Assembly: GCF_034009455.1 (NCBI RefSeq) | Contig: NZ_CP125380.1 | Span: 4,973,501 to 5,037,500, forward strand | Length of the DNA stretch: 64,000 nucleotides | Direction of reading: 5' to 3' | Source: Pseudomonas sp. P5_109 | Lineage (GTDB): Bacteria; Pseudomonadota; Gammaproteobacteria; Pseudomonadales; Pseudomonadaceae | Shown here: piece by piece, positions 52,154 to 62,851 of the stretch | How the letters are laid out: every line of letters begins with the position of its first letter | How positions within the stretch are numbered: position 1 is the stretch's first letter | Made by a program: the position numbers and the translations under genes | The notes under the pieces: generated by a model | Told to the model about the DNA's origin: nothing | Databases searched by the model: none | Seen by the model: the letters and a program-made list of their open reading frames with translations, nothing else

Positions 52154-53304
52154 GAGGTGGCTCCAGAGGATGAGACGGCTGTTCGGGAGGTGCCCAGGCG
52201 CTTGACCAGCGAGGCGCCGCGGTTGCGCATGGGCATTTCGATGTAGCGATAGTTGAGTTCGCTCAGCAGCACGATCAGGCCGCCAGCCATCAGCAACATC
52301 AGAATCGGATGGCCAGCCGGACTGGGCAGCCCGGCAGCCTGTAAACGGAAAATGAATTCGCGGACCAGCAAGTAGGCCGGGATATGGATCAGGTAAATCC
52401 CGTAGGAACGGCTGCCGACCCACGTCATCAGGTTCTTGAACATGCCGCGCGGCAACAGGTAATCGCGGTTGTAGGACGCGATCCAGACGAGCACCGCGCA
52501 CAGCACCGCAATCACGCCGATCCGGTAAGAAGTGAAGGTGAAACGATCCGTTGCCATGAAGCTGAGCAGCAGCGCCACCGCGACCAGTGCGGCAACACCC
52601 GCCCATGGACGACGCAAGCATGTTGGTTCCCAGCGCAGGTACGACGGTTGCGTACTCCACATCGCCAACAGCACGCCAAGGGCCAGCGCGTCGGTGCGCA
52701 CCACCATCAGGATCGGCGTGCGCAGGGTGAACAATTGCAGCGCCACCAACGCCAGCAACGCCCAGACCAGGTGTTTGCGAAACAGCACGATCATCAGCGG
52801 AAACAGCAGGTAGAACTGCTCTTCCAGCGCCAGGCTCCAGTACACGAAGCTGGTGCCGTACTCATAGCGATAGAAACTGTCGGCAAAGCGGAAATTGGCG
52901 TACTGCGCGACGCCGGCCAGGGTCGCCTGAATGTTTGCGTGCAGCGTGCCGAACGCGCCGGAGCGGTTGAGAAAAAGGCACGCCAGTAACATCAGGGCCA
53001 GCCATAACCAGGCCGACGGCAGCAAACGAAAGGCCCGGCGTAACCAGAAGTTGCGCGTCTGCTGCCAATATTCCCGGCGCGTTGTGCAGCGGCGCATGGC
53101 CGGGATCAGGCTGCGGGCAATGACGAAGCCCGAGATCGCGAAAAACAGATCCACGCCCCACCACGGCTGGCCGTACGGCGTGATGCTCTGCAACAACGGC
53201 ACAGCCGCCGCGAACAGGCTGTCCTGCAGGTGATGAAACAGCACGCCAAGCACCGCAATGCCGCGCAACAACTCGATGTCCATGATCCGTTTTTCGTTGC
53301 TCAT
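52147..53304 (-). CDS. Acyltransferase family 3 membrane protein (PA5458-like)
   Basis: 385 residues with about ten membrane helices. The family motifs are MDIELLRGIAVLGVLFHHLQ (active-site His region), WWGVDLFFAISGFVIARSL and FWLRRAFRLLPSAWLWLA. It probably O-acetylates a polysaccharide or its lipid carrier at the inner membrane. It overlaps the methyltransferase genes on both sides (4 bp and 7 bp), so the five minus-strand genes form one operon paired with the rhamnan operon. Confidence 0.9.
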   Translation of the reverse strand: MSNEKRIMDIELLRGIAVLGVLFHHLQDSLFAAAVPLLQSITPYGQPWWGVDLFFAISGFVIARSLIPAMRRCTTRREYWQQTRNFWLRRAFRLLPSAWLWLALMLLACLFLNRSGAFGTLHANIQATLAGVAQYANFRFADSFYRYEYGTSFVYWSLALEEQFYLLFPLMIVLFRKHLVWALLALVALQLFTLRTPILMVVRTDALALGVLLAMWSTQPSYLRWEPTCLRRPWAGVAALVAVALLLSFMATDRFTFTSYRIGVIAVLCAVLVWIASYNRDYLLPRGMFKNLMTWVGSRSYGIYLIHIPAYLLVREFIFRLQAAGLPSPAGHPILMLLMAGGLIVLLSELNYRYIEMPMRNRGASLVKRLGTSRTAVSSSGATSC

Positions 53305-54185
53305 GCGCCCTCCTGGACATGAGGTTTGCGGGCAATGATCACCTGGCTCTTGGGCATGAACCGGTCGAGCATCTGCTTGATCGCCAAGCCGTCCGGCTGG
53401 GCCAACAAGTCCTGCCAGGTTTTCGCCCAGCTCTCCATCAGCGGCGGATACGGCGCCTGGATCCGGTCGCGAACCGCACCACCCAAATCACGCCCGGCGG
53501 CCCGCTCGCTGGCCCAGAAAAAGATCATGCCCATGACCCAGAAAAAACCAGTGGCCTGGCGATGCTCGATGACCAGGCCCGCGTCTTCCACCAGGGCGGC
53601 GAATCGCTCGGCGCTGAAAATCTGCACGTGATTGGGCGATTGAAAATAGCTGGCCGGGGCGATGCCCTTCTGCAAATGCTCGCCCACCGGGGACGGCACG
53701 CTCAGCAGGTACAACGCACCGGGGCGGCCCATGCGCACCAGTTCGGCCATGAAAGGCTCTGGCTGATCGATGTGTTCGAGCACTTCCATGCACACGACTT
53801 TACTGGCGCAGCCACCGGCCAAGGGCAGCGGCAAACTGTTGCTGACCAGTCCCAGGTTCGGTTTGTCCGATTGCGCGGCCACTTGCCGGGCAAGCTCGCG
53901 GACCTTGTCGTGCTCACTGTCGGTGAAGATCACCGAAGCGCCCTGGCGGACCGCGAACAAGGTGGCCACGCCTTCGCCGCAACCGACATCCAGCAAGGTG
54001 TCGTCGGCAGTGATGGCAAAGCCCTTGAGCAATTCGCCGCTGTCGCCTGAAAACCACCCGTCATGCATTGCATCGTGCAAGCCCACATCTCTTGGTGACA
54101 CGCGGGATTGCTCGACCGGCAACGGCGCGGGCTGGGGCTCGGGTTTCGTCTCTGGAAAGAAACGTCTGACCAATGCGCGAATCAT
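53301..54185 (-). CDS. SAM-dependent methyltransferase (PA5457-like), polysaccharide modification
   Basis: 294 residues. Motif I is LLDVGCGEGVATLFAVRQGASVIFTDSE and the acidic post-motif is VVCMEVLEHIDQPEPFMAELVRMGRPGALYLLSVPSP. A proline-rich N-terminal stretch follows MIRALVRRFFPETKPEPQPAP, as in its paralog. ATGA overlaps with both neighbours (glycosyltransferase and acyltransferase) indicate coupling. It probably transfers methyl groups to rhamnose residues of the polysaccharide; the two paralogs may act at different positions or steps. Confidence 0.88.
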   Translation of the reverse strand: MIRALVRRFFPETKPEPQPAPLPVEQSRVSPRDVGLHDAMHDGWFSGDSGELLKGFAITADDTLLDVGCGEGVATLFAVRQGASVIFTDSEHDKVRELARQVAAQSDKPNLGLVSNSLPLPLAGGCASKVVCMEVLEHIDQPEPFMAELVRMGRPGALYLLSVPSPVGEHLQKGIAPASYFQSPNHVQIFSAERFAALVEDAGLVIEHRQATGFFWVMGMIFFWASERAAGRDLGGAVRDRIQAPYPPLMESWAKTWQDLLAQPDGLAIKQMLDRFMPKSQVIIARKPHVQEGA

Positions 54186-55477
54186 GCCTCAGGGGTTTCC
54201 ACGGCACGGTTCTCGAACAGACGCTCAAAAAAAACGGCAAGCCGCTGCTCGGCAGTGGCCTGGCTGCAGAATTTCCTGAGGCTGGTCACTGCGTGCACGG
54301 ACATCTGTGCATAACGCTCGGGATCACCCTTGGCCACGTCATAGCTTGATTGGTAAGCCCTGCACAAAGACGCCCAATTGGTGACGTAGCGCAAGGTACG
54401 AAACGCCCTGCGCGGATCATGTGGCCAGGCCGTCAGCTCGTCGGTGGAGTCAATCAGGAATGCATTATCGGCATCCAGATAATCGATCATCGCCGTAGTT
54501 CGTGGCGCCACCGCCGGTTTGCCACAGGACATGAACTCCATCAGCGGAAGACATTGGCCTTCGCCGTAGGACGTGTTGACCACGTAACTCGTGGCTTGCA
54601 CCAGTTGCTCATAGTCCGCGTCAGCCAGATAACCGTAAATCAGCACGACCCGGCAGCGGTAAGACTGGTTTTTGTACAAGTGGTGAAGGATGTCAGTCAG
54701 CGCTTCTTCGGCATCGTGGTGCGTCAATTTGAGCACCAGCGTTGCGTCCTCCACCTCGCGAAACGTCACGCAAAAGGCACTGAGCATGTCTTCCCAATTC
54801 TTGCGTCCATCACCGGGGTTGAACACCGAGGTGTAAATAACGCCATCGAGAACCAACTCGTGTTCACTCGCCGGGGCCTCGAAATCAATCCCCACGCCTT
54901 CGCGGGTTGCCACGGGGCCGAAGGCTCGCAAGTCGAGTTCACGGCTGTCTGCCAACAACCCCTTGAGCGTCAACCGCACCTGATTGGCCAAGGGCTGACG
55001 TTGCAAGTGGACGCCGCGCTCGGAAAAACGGTCCCATACAGGGGCTGGTACCGCGATGATCGGAAAGTCGGCGCCCATCGCATCGCGCACCGCATTCACG
55101 GTGTAACTGGAATGTGTAATCGCCGCACCCGCTGCCCGCAACACCGTGCGCCAGTCGTTGAGCGGGTCTCCGGCAAAGGGTTCGTTGGGGATGGTGCTGA
55201 ATTCCCACGCGAACACCGGCAGCGTCGGGCAGGTGAAATTGACCGGCGTACGATGAGGCGGTGAGAACGACAGGAACACGCACGCTTCACCACGGGATAA
55301 ACAATCCTTGTACAAGGCATCGACTTCGACCTGCGGGTCGCTGACCTCTACCACTCGCCCCAGCCGCTCCAGCACGGGGCGGTACTCCTTGAGCACGAAG
55401 TAATAGCTGTACTCCGAGCGGCCAAGGTTCTGGGCAATGGTGTACTGGTTGGTTTCCGAATGAATGATGATCAGCAT
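54182..55477 (-). CDS. Glycosyltransferase (GT4-like, PA5456-like)
   Basis: 431 residues. The N terminus (MLIIIHSETNQYTIAQNLGRSEYSYYFVLK) and C-terminal nucleotide-sugar region VVNTSYGEGQCLPLMEFMSCGKPAVAPRTTAM, with the E-x7-E-like motif, fit GT-B retaining transferases. The central VIYTSVFNPGDGRKNWEDMLSAF is shared with its neighbour at 55471. It acts in the cytoplasm on the growing polysaccharide. It overlaps the 53301 methyltransferase by 4 bp and the next glycosyltransferase by 7 bp. Confidence 0.88.
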   Translation of the reverse strand: MLIIIHSETNQYTIAQNLGRSEYSYYFVLKEYRPVLERLGRVVEVSDPQVEVDALYKDCLSRGEACVFLSFSPPHRTPVNFTCPTLPVFAWEFSTIPNEPFAGDPLNDWRTVLRAAGAAITHSSYTVNAVRDAMGADFPIIAVPAPVWDRFSERGVHLQRQPLANQVRLTLKGLLADSRELDLRAFGPVATREGVGIDFEAPASEHELVLDGVIYTSVFNPGDGRKNWEDMLSAFCVTFREVEDATLVLKLTHHDAEEALTDILHHLYKNQSYRCRVVLIYGYLADADYEQLVQATSYVVNTSYGEGQCLPLMEFMSCGKPAVAPRTTAMIDYLDADNAFLIDSTDELTAWPHDPRRAFRTLRYVTNWASLCRAYQSSYDVAKGDPERYAQMSVHAVTSLRKFCSQATAEQRLAVFFERLFENRAVETPEA

Positions 55478-57048
55478 GAGGCGTTATCCGTCACGGTTGC
55501 TGTCGGCAAAGCCTGTGGCGCCAGCCCGAAAAAATCCGCCATGCGCTTCTGCACCGGGTCGAAAGCGCAGTAACCGTGCATGCGTTCGACGGCGGCGAGG
55601 GACATGCGCTGATACTCCAGCGGTTGCTCCTTGGCCAGACGGTAGCTGTTTTCGTAAGCGGTTTTCAGCGAACCCCAATCCGGCCGATAACGCAGGGTGC
55701 GGTAAATGATGCGAGTGTCCTGCGGCCAGATGGTCAGCTCTTCGCTGGACTTGACCACAAACGCCACGCGCTCATCGATGTAGTCCTCCATGGCCGTGTG
55801 ATCCGGGGCAATCACCGGTTTACCGCTGGCCATGAACTCCATCAACGGCAGGCACAGCCCCTCGCAGCGCGAGGCATTGACGTAGTAACTGGCAGCTTCG
55901 TACAGCCGGGCATATTGCGGGTCGTCCAGGTAGCCGTGCATGACCACCACCCGACAGGCGAACGGGGACAGCTGCGCAAGCAACGTCATCAGTTCATCGT
56001 GGTAGGACGACAGATCGCTTTGGGTAATCTTCAGCACCAGCGTCGCGTCAGGCGTTTCGCGGAACGCCCAGCAGAATGCGGTGATCAGTTGATGCCAGTT
56101 CTTGCGACCGTCACGCGGGTTGAACACGGTGACGTACACCACACCGTCAACCTGTGTTTCGACTTGGGCGGTGGTGTCCGGCCACTGTCGCGGTTCCGGC
56201 TCGGGCATTGCGATCGTCTGCGGGCCGGCGATGGACGGCAACCAGTCAGCAAGACGCTCATGGGCGGCTTCCGACAACAAGTCACGAATCCCTTCCCAAT
56301 ACCACTGGCTTAGAAAATGAGTGCGATGCACCGGGACCGGCAGCGATTTGCCTTTGTCCAGGCGCCACATGTGTAGGTAATGGCGAGCAATCACCAAGCG
56401 GCGCTTGAGCGTCAGCGGCGGTGGCTTCAATGCCTCCAGCTCGGCCTCGAGCGCCGCCAGTTCCTCGGCGGTCGGCACGACGGGAATCAGTGCATCAGCG
56501 CTCAGTCCGAGTGTGCGTGTATCGAAGATGCAACCCTTGATGTCCAGGGTCGAGCCGGTGCTGATCGGGACGCCGGTCTGGCGACTCCGGATGTCGGCGA
56601 AGCTTTCCCACAACGGCGTCGGCAACACCAGCACGGGAAAGTCTTCACCCATGGCCCGACGAATGGCCCGGGCGGTATGGCTGGAGAGTGTGATCACCCG
56701 CCCCTGCCGCGCCAGCATTTGCGTCCAGTCCTGGCGCGGGTCGTTATCCCATTGTTCATCGGGAATCGAATCAAACTCCCAGGCCACCACACAGATCGTC
56801 GGGCACTCAAGGTCGTTCGGGGTTTTCTGCGGCGGCGTAAACGACAGGAACAGACTGTCTTCGCCAGCGGCCAACAATTGTTTGTAGAGCGGATCGACCT
56901 CGGCGGTGGAGGACACCACATGCACTCGCCCAAGGCTTTCGAGCACAGGGCGATAGGCCTTGAGCACGAAGTAATAACTGTATTCGGGACGACCGAGGCT
57001 CTGGCTGATGGAGCCGTCGTTGATATCCGAGTAAAGAATGAAATTCAT
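55471..57048 (-). CDS. Glycosyltransferase with central insertion (PA5455-like)
   Basis: 525 residues from ATG at 57048, picked because MNFILYSDINDGSISQSLGRPEYSYYFVLK aligns with the start of the neighbouring paralog; up to 30 more codons are open. The donor-binding region is YYVNASRCEGLCLPLMEFMASGKPVIAPDHTAM. Relative to the paralog it has about 100 extra residues (around 205-310, including a coil-forming EELAALEAELEALKPPP). It is the first gene of the five-gene minus-strand operon, divergent from rmd. Confidence 0.87.
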   Translation of the reverse strand: MNFILYSDINDGSISQSLGRPEYSYYFVLKAYRPVLESLGRVHVVSSTAEVDPLYKQLLAAGEDSLFLSFTPPQKTPNDLECPTICVVAWEFDSIPDEQWDNDPRQDWTQMLARQGRVITLSSHTARAIRRAMGEDFPVLVLPTPLWESFADIRSRQTGVPISTGSTLDIKGCIFDTRTLGLSADALIPVVPTAEELAALEAELEALKPPPLTLKRRLVIARHYLHMWRLDKGKSLPVPVHRTHFLSQWYWEGIRDLLSEAAHERLADWLPSIAGPQTIAMPEPEPRQWPDTTAQVETQVDGVVYVTVFNPRDGRKNWHQLITAFCWAFRETPDATLVLKITQSDLSSYHDELMTLLAQLSPFACRVVVMHGYLDDPQYARLYEAASYYVNASRCEGLCLPLMEFMASGKPVIAPDHTAMEDYIDERVAFVVKSSEELTIWPQDTRIIYRTLRYRPDWGSLKTAYENSYRLAKEQPLEYQRMSLAAVERMHGYCAFDPVQKRMADFFGLAPQALPTATVTDNASC

Positions 57049-57471
57049 GGCATCCCACGATGAAACCGCCATCCCGACAGCCTCACTCTGTGACGGTAAA
57101 GCCATGGATCGAGTGGGCATGCGCCAGTCCTCGTCCATCGTCTTTTTGCCCGTCTACGTTCTTGTTTTAAAGGACAGATTCGCGGAGTCTCGGAGCAATC
57201 CACACGAACCCCGGGTAATCGTGACGAGGGGCATTCTAAACACATCCATCGAGGGTTCGTGAACCGTCCGACGAGAATAAATCAGGCTACGCTGAGGAGA
57301 ACTGACCGGTCACGATTGGACTTGTTGAAATTACCGAGCAAATGGCACAGATTGGCTACCAAACAACTACAACAAACATTTCAGCCGTCTTTCGAGCCAT
57401 CCTTTTGACTCATGAAACTTTCCATAAAGCCTGTGGGAACTGGATGAAATGTATGACCAAGGGGCCGCTGT
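57049..57471. other. Divergent promoter region of the two polysaccharide operons
   Basis: 423 bp. The inverted repeat CACGAACCC (57203-57211) / GGGTTCGTG (57253-57261) is a possible operator. The open frame at 57342-57545 overlaps the rmd start and looks spurious. AAGGGG stands before the TTG start of rmd. Confidence 0.5.
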
Positions 57472-59354
<1,883 letters not shown>

Positions 59355-59357
59355 GCC

Positions 59358-60800
59358 ATGCTGATTCCCGTGATTCTCTCCGGCGGTGCCGGGACAAGGT
59401 TGTGGCCGGTATCGCGTGAAGGCCATCCCAAACCGTTCATGGCCTTGCCTGACGGCCAGTCGCTGCTGGGCAAGACCTATCGGCGTGCCGCCGAGCTGCT
59501 CGACGGCTGGGGCGATATCGTCACGGTGACCAACCGCGAGTACTACTTCCAGAGCAAGGATCATTTTCGGGACGCACACCTTGGCCGCCATCGCGGCCAC
59601 TTCCTGCTGGAGCCGACGGGGCGCAATACGGCGCCGGCGATTGCCGCCGCCGCCCTCTCCCTCCAGGCCCTTCACGGCGACGACGCGATCATGCTGGTCA
59701 TGCCCGCCGACCATCTGATCGTCAATGTCGAGGCGTTGAAGGACGCGGTCGAGCATGCCGTGACGCTGGCCAGGCGCGGTCACCTGGTGACCTTCGGTGT
59801 GGTGCCGACGGCGCCGGAAACCGGTTTTGGCTACATTGAGGCCGGCACACCGCTGGACGACAAAGGCGCTGCCAGCGTGCGGCGCTTCGTCGAAAAGCCC
59901 GACCTGCAAACCGCGACGCATTACGTGGAAAGCGGCAACTTCCTGTGGAACTCCGGGATGTTCTGCTTCTCGGTCGCCACCCTGCTGGCCGAACTGCAAA
60001 TTCATGCGCCCACGTTGCTGGAGCAGACGCAAACCTGCATGACCGCCAGCGCTGCGGTGGAAAACGCCGGGAGCGTGCAACAGGAACTGTCACCGGTATT
60101 GTTTGGCGAGATCATGGACATTTCCATCGACTACGCGTTGATGGAGCGCTCCGACAAGGTGGTCGTCGTGCCGGCCCGTTTCGACTGGAGCGACATCGGC
60201 TCCTGGGGTGCGGTAGCCGCGCTGGTACCGGCGGACGCACAGAACAACCGCACCGTCGGCGAGTCGATTTTCATCGACAGCCACAACAATTTCGTCCAGA
60301 GCGATAACCGCCTGGTCGCGACCGTGGGCGTGGACAACCTGATCATCGTCGACACCGCCGACGCGGTGCTGGTGGCCCACGCCGATCGCGCCCAGGATGT
60401 GCGTCGGGTGGCCAGGCAACTCAAGGACAAAGAGCACGAAGCCTATCGCCTGCACCGTACGGTCAGCCGGCCTTGGGGCACCTACACCGTGCTCGAGGAA
60501 GGCCCGCGCTTCAAGATCAAGCGCATCGTGGTCAAGCCAGGCGCCAAGTTGTCGTTGCAGATGCACCACCATCGCAATGAACACTGGGTGGTGGTCGAAG
60601 GCATGGCCAAGGTCACCAACAACGGCACCGGCACTCACCTGGTGGCCAAGAACGAGTCGACCTTCATTGCCGCCGGTCACAAGCATCGCCTGGAGAACCC
60701 CGGCGTGATCGACCTTGTGATCATCGAAGTGCAAAGCGGCGAATACCTGGGAGAGGACGACATCGTCCGCTTCGAAGATCAATACGGCCGGACGGTTTGA
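59358..60800 (+). CDS. wbpW: Bifunctional mannose-6-phosphate isomerase/GDP-mannose pyrophosphorylase
   Basis: 480 residues. The N-terminal pyrophosphorylase has PVILSGGAGTRLWPVSREGHPKPF (nucleotide-binding signature) and FVEKPDLQTA. The C-terminal cupin isomerase has RPWGTYTVLEEGPRFKIKRIVVKPGAKLSLQMHHHRNEHWVVVEG with its metal-binding His cluster. It supplies GDP-mannose for Gmd. It resembles AlgA/WbpW; the name wbpW rests on position in the rhamnan operon. Confidence 0.93.
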   Translation: MLIPVILSGGAGTRLWPVSREGHPKPFMALPDGQSLLGKTYRRAAELLDGWGDIVTVTNREYYFQSKDHFRDAHLGRHRGHFLLEPTGRNTAPAIAAAALSLQALHGDDAIMLVMPADHLIVNVEALKDAVEHAVTLARRGHLVTFGVVPTAPETGFGYIEAGTPLDDKGAASVRRFVEKPDLQTATHYVESGNFLWNSGMFCFSVATLLAELQIHAPTLLEQTQTCMTASAAVENAGSVQQELSPVLFGEIMDISIDYALMERSDKVVVVPARFDWSDIGSWGAVAALVPADAQNNRTVGESIFIDSHNNFVQSDNRLVATVGVDNLIIVDTADAVLVAHADRAQDVRRVARQLKDKEHEAYRLHRTVSRPWGTYTVLEEGPRFKIKRIVVKPGAKLSLQMHHHRNEHWVVVEGMAKVTNNGTGTHLVAKNESTFIAAGHKHRLENPGVIDLVIIEVQSGEYLGEDDIVRFEDQYGRTV

Positions 60801-61598
60801 ATGCTGCTTTCCCTTTACCGCACGCTGAGCAGCTATCGGGGGTTCATCCTCGGTAGCGTCCAGCGAGAGTTTCAGGCTCGTTATCGCAATTCGTTGTTCG
60901 GTGCCCTGTGGACCGTGCTCAATCCGCTGTCGATGATCATTGTCTACACCGTGATTTTTTCCCACATCATGCGTGCCCGTTTGCCAGGGGTAGATGACGG
61001 CATGGCCTACAGCATCTATCTCTGCGCCGGGTTGTTGACCTGGGGCCTGTTCGCGGAAATCACGGTGCGCAGCCAGAACATGTTTCTGGATAACGCCAAC
61101 CTGCTAAAGAAAATCAGCTTCCCACGGATCTGCTTGCCAGTGATCGTGCTGTTGAATGCCGGTATCAACTTCGCAATCATCATCAGCCTGTTCCTCGGTT
61201 TTCTGTTGATCACCGGTCGACTACCGGGCCTGGCGCTGTTGGCGCTCATTCCTCTGCTGGCGTTACAGGTGATGTTCTGTACCGGGCTGGGGATTATTCT
61301 TGGCGTATTGAATGTGTTTTTTCGCGATGTCGGGCAATTTTTCGCCATCTGTCTGCAGTTCTGGTTCTGGTTGACGCCAATCGTTTACCCGATGAGCATC
61401 CTGCCCGATTGGGTGCAGCGCTTGTTGCAACTCAATCCCCTGACCAACCTGATCACCAGCTACCAGAACATCTTCCTGTACGGCCAATGGCCCGTCTGGA
61501 GTTCGCTGCTGCCGATCATGGTCGCCAGCGTATTGCTCTTCGCCTTCGGGCTGCGGCTGTTTCGCCAGAGGGTCGGTGAAATGGTGGATGAACTCTGA
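60801..61598 (+). CDS. wzm: Polysaccharide ABC exporter, membrane subunit
   Basis: 265 residues, six membrane segments. LGSVQREFQARYRNSLFGALWTVLNPLSMIIVYTVIFSHIM is the ABC-2 type polysaccharide permease signature, and a C-terminal SYQNIFLYGQWP segment is also typical. It exports the undecaprenyl-linked rhamnan across the inner membrane. Its ATG directly follows the wbpW stop, and its stop shares one base with the wzt start. Confidence 0.93.
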   Translation: MLLSLYRTLSSYRGFILGSVQREFQARYRNSLFGALWTVLNPLSMIIVYTVIFSHIMRARLPGVDDGMAYSIYLCAGLLTWGLFAEITVRSQNMFLDNANLLKKISFPRICLPVIVLLNAGINFAIIISLFLGFLLITGRLPGLALLALIPLLALQVMFCTGLGIILGVLNVFFRDVGQFFAICLQFWFWLTPIVYPMSILPDWVQRLLQLNPLTNLITSYQNIFLYGQWPVWSSLLPIMVASVLLFAFGLRLFRQRVGEMVDEL

Positions 61599-62851
61599 TG
61601 GGGCACATACGCGTCACCGGCCTGGGCAAGGCCTATAAACAATACCCTACACGCTGGAGTCGACTGGTTGAATGGCTGGTCCCGTTCTCGCCGATCCGCC
61701 ATCGTCAGCACTGGGTGCTACAGGACGTGACCTTCCAGATTGCCCCCGGAGAATCGGTGGGTATCGTCGGGATCAACGGTGCCGGCAAGAGCACCTTGTT
61801 GAAGATGATCACCGGCACCACCCAACCCACCTGCGGCACTATTGAGCTCGAAGGCCGCGTCGCCGCCCTGCTGGAATTGGGCATGGGTTTTCATGCGGAC
61901 TTTACCGGTCGGCAGAATGCGGTCATGGCCGGGCAACTGCTGGGTATGCAGGTCGAAGAGATAGAAGCGTTGATGCCGGAAATCGAACGTTTCGCGGAAA
62001 TAGGCGACGCCATCGACCACCCGGTGCGCACCTATTCCAGCGGTATGCAAATGCGTCTGGCGTTCAGCGTGGCCACCGCGCGGCGCCCGGACATATTGAT
62101 CGTCGACGAAGCACTGTCGGTGGGCGACGCCTACTTTCAGCACAAAAGTTTCGACCGCATCCGCAGCTTTCGCAAAGCCGGTACCACGCTGCTGATCGTC
62201 TCCCATGACCGAGGGGCGATTCAGTCGATCTGCGACTCGGCGATCCTCCTGGAAAACGGCCACATGGCCATGCACGACACACCCGAAGCCGTCATGGATT
62301 ACTACAACGCCCTGCTCGCCGAGCGTGAAGGACAGACCGTGCGCCAGGAAGCCCTCGCTGGCGGCCAGGTCAGTACCATTTCGGGTACGGGTGAAGCCAG
62401 GATTCTGACCGTGCGCTTGCTCGACAAACATGAACGCCCCATCGACGCCGCCGAAGTCGGCCAGCCGGTCGTGCTGGAGGTGAATGTCGAGGTTCGCCAG
62501 GACATCGAACGGCTGGTACTGGGCTTCATGATCAAGGATCGCCTGGGCCAGGCCATGTACGGCATCAACACCCATCGCCTGGATCAGGCGCTGACCGATC
62601 TGCAAGCTGGCGAGCGCGTGACCTATCGCTTTGCTTTCGTCATGGGGTTGGGCAAGGGTAACTATTCCGTGGCGTTGAGCTTGTCACGCCTGGATTCGCA
62701 CCTGGACCGCAACTTCGAGTGGCGCGATTACGGGTTGGTGTTCCATGTGATCAACAACCGGCACGAAGATTTTGTCGGCTGCTCGTGGCTGGCCGCGAAG
62801 ACCACTGTCACGCGCTCGGGCGCGCCGGTCACTCCGGAGATCACGCCATGA
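61598..62851 (+). CDS. wzt: Polysaccharide ABC exporter, ATPase with carbohydrate-binding C terminus
   Basis: 417 residues. Walker A is VGINGAGKST, the signature is YSSGMQMRLAFSVA, Walker B is ILIVDEALSVGD and the H-loop is LIVSHD. About 160 residues after the ATPase (from GTGEARILTVRLLDKHERP) form a Wzt-type beta-sandwich domain that in related systems recognises the polysaccharide end. That is relevant here because the neighbouring operon may modify the terminal sugars. ATGA overlap with wbpX. Confidence 0.93.
   Translation: MGHIRVTGLGKAYKQYPTRWSRLVEWLVPFSPIRHRQHWVLQDVTFQIAPGESVGIVGINGAGKSTLLKMITGTTQPTCGTIELEGRVAALLELGMGFHADFTGRQNAVMAGQLLGMQVEEIEALMPEIERFAEIGDAIDHPVRTYSSGMQMRLAFSVATARRPDILIVDEALSVGDAYFQHKSFDRIRSFRKAGTTLLIVSHDRGAIQSICDSAILLENGHMAMHDTPEAVMDYYNALLAEREGQTVRQEALAGGQVSTISGTGEARILTVRLLDKHERPIDAAEVGQPVVLEVNVEVRQDIERLVLGFMIKDRLGQAMYGINTHRLDQALTDLQAGERVTYRFAFVMGLGKGNYSVALSLSRLDSHLDRNFEWRDYGLVFHVINNRHEDFVGCSWLAAKTTVTRSGAPVTPEITP

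Noticed and set aside
52154..52660. 169-codon N-terminal extension of the methyltransferase
   Set aside because: It lies in the acyltransferase gene read in another frame; the true start overlaps that stop by 7 bp.
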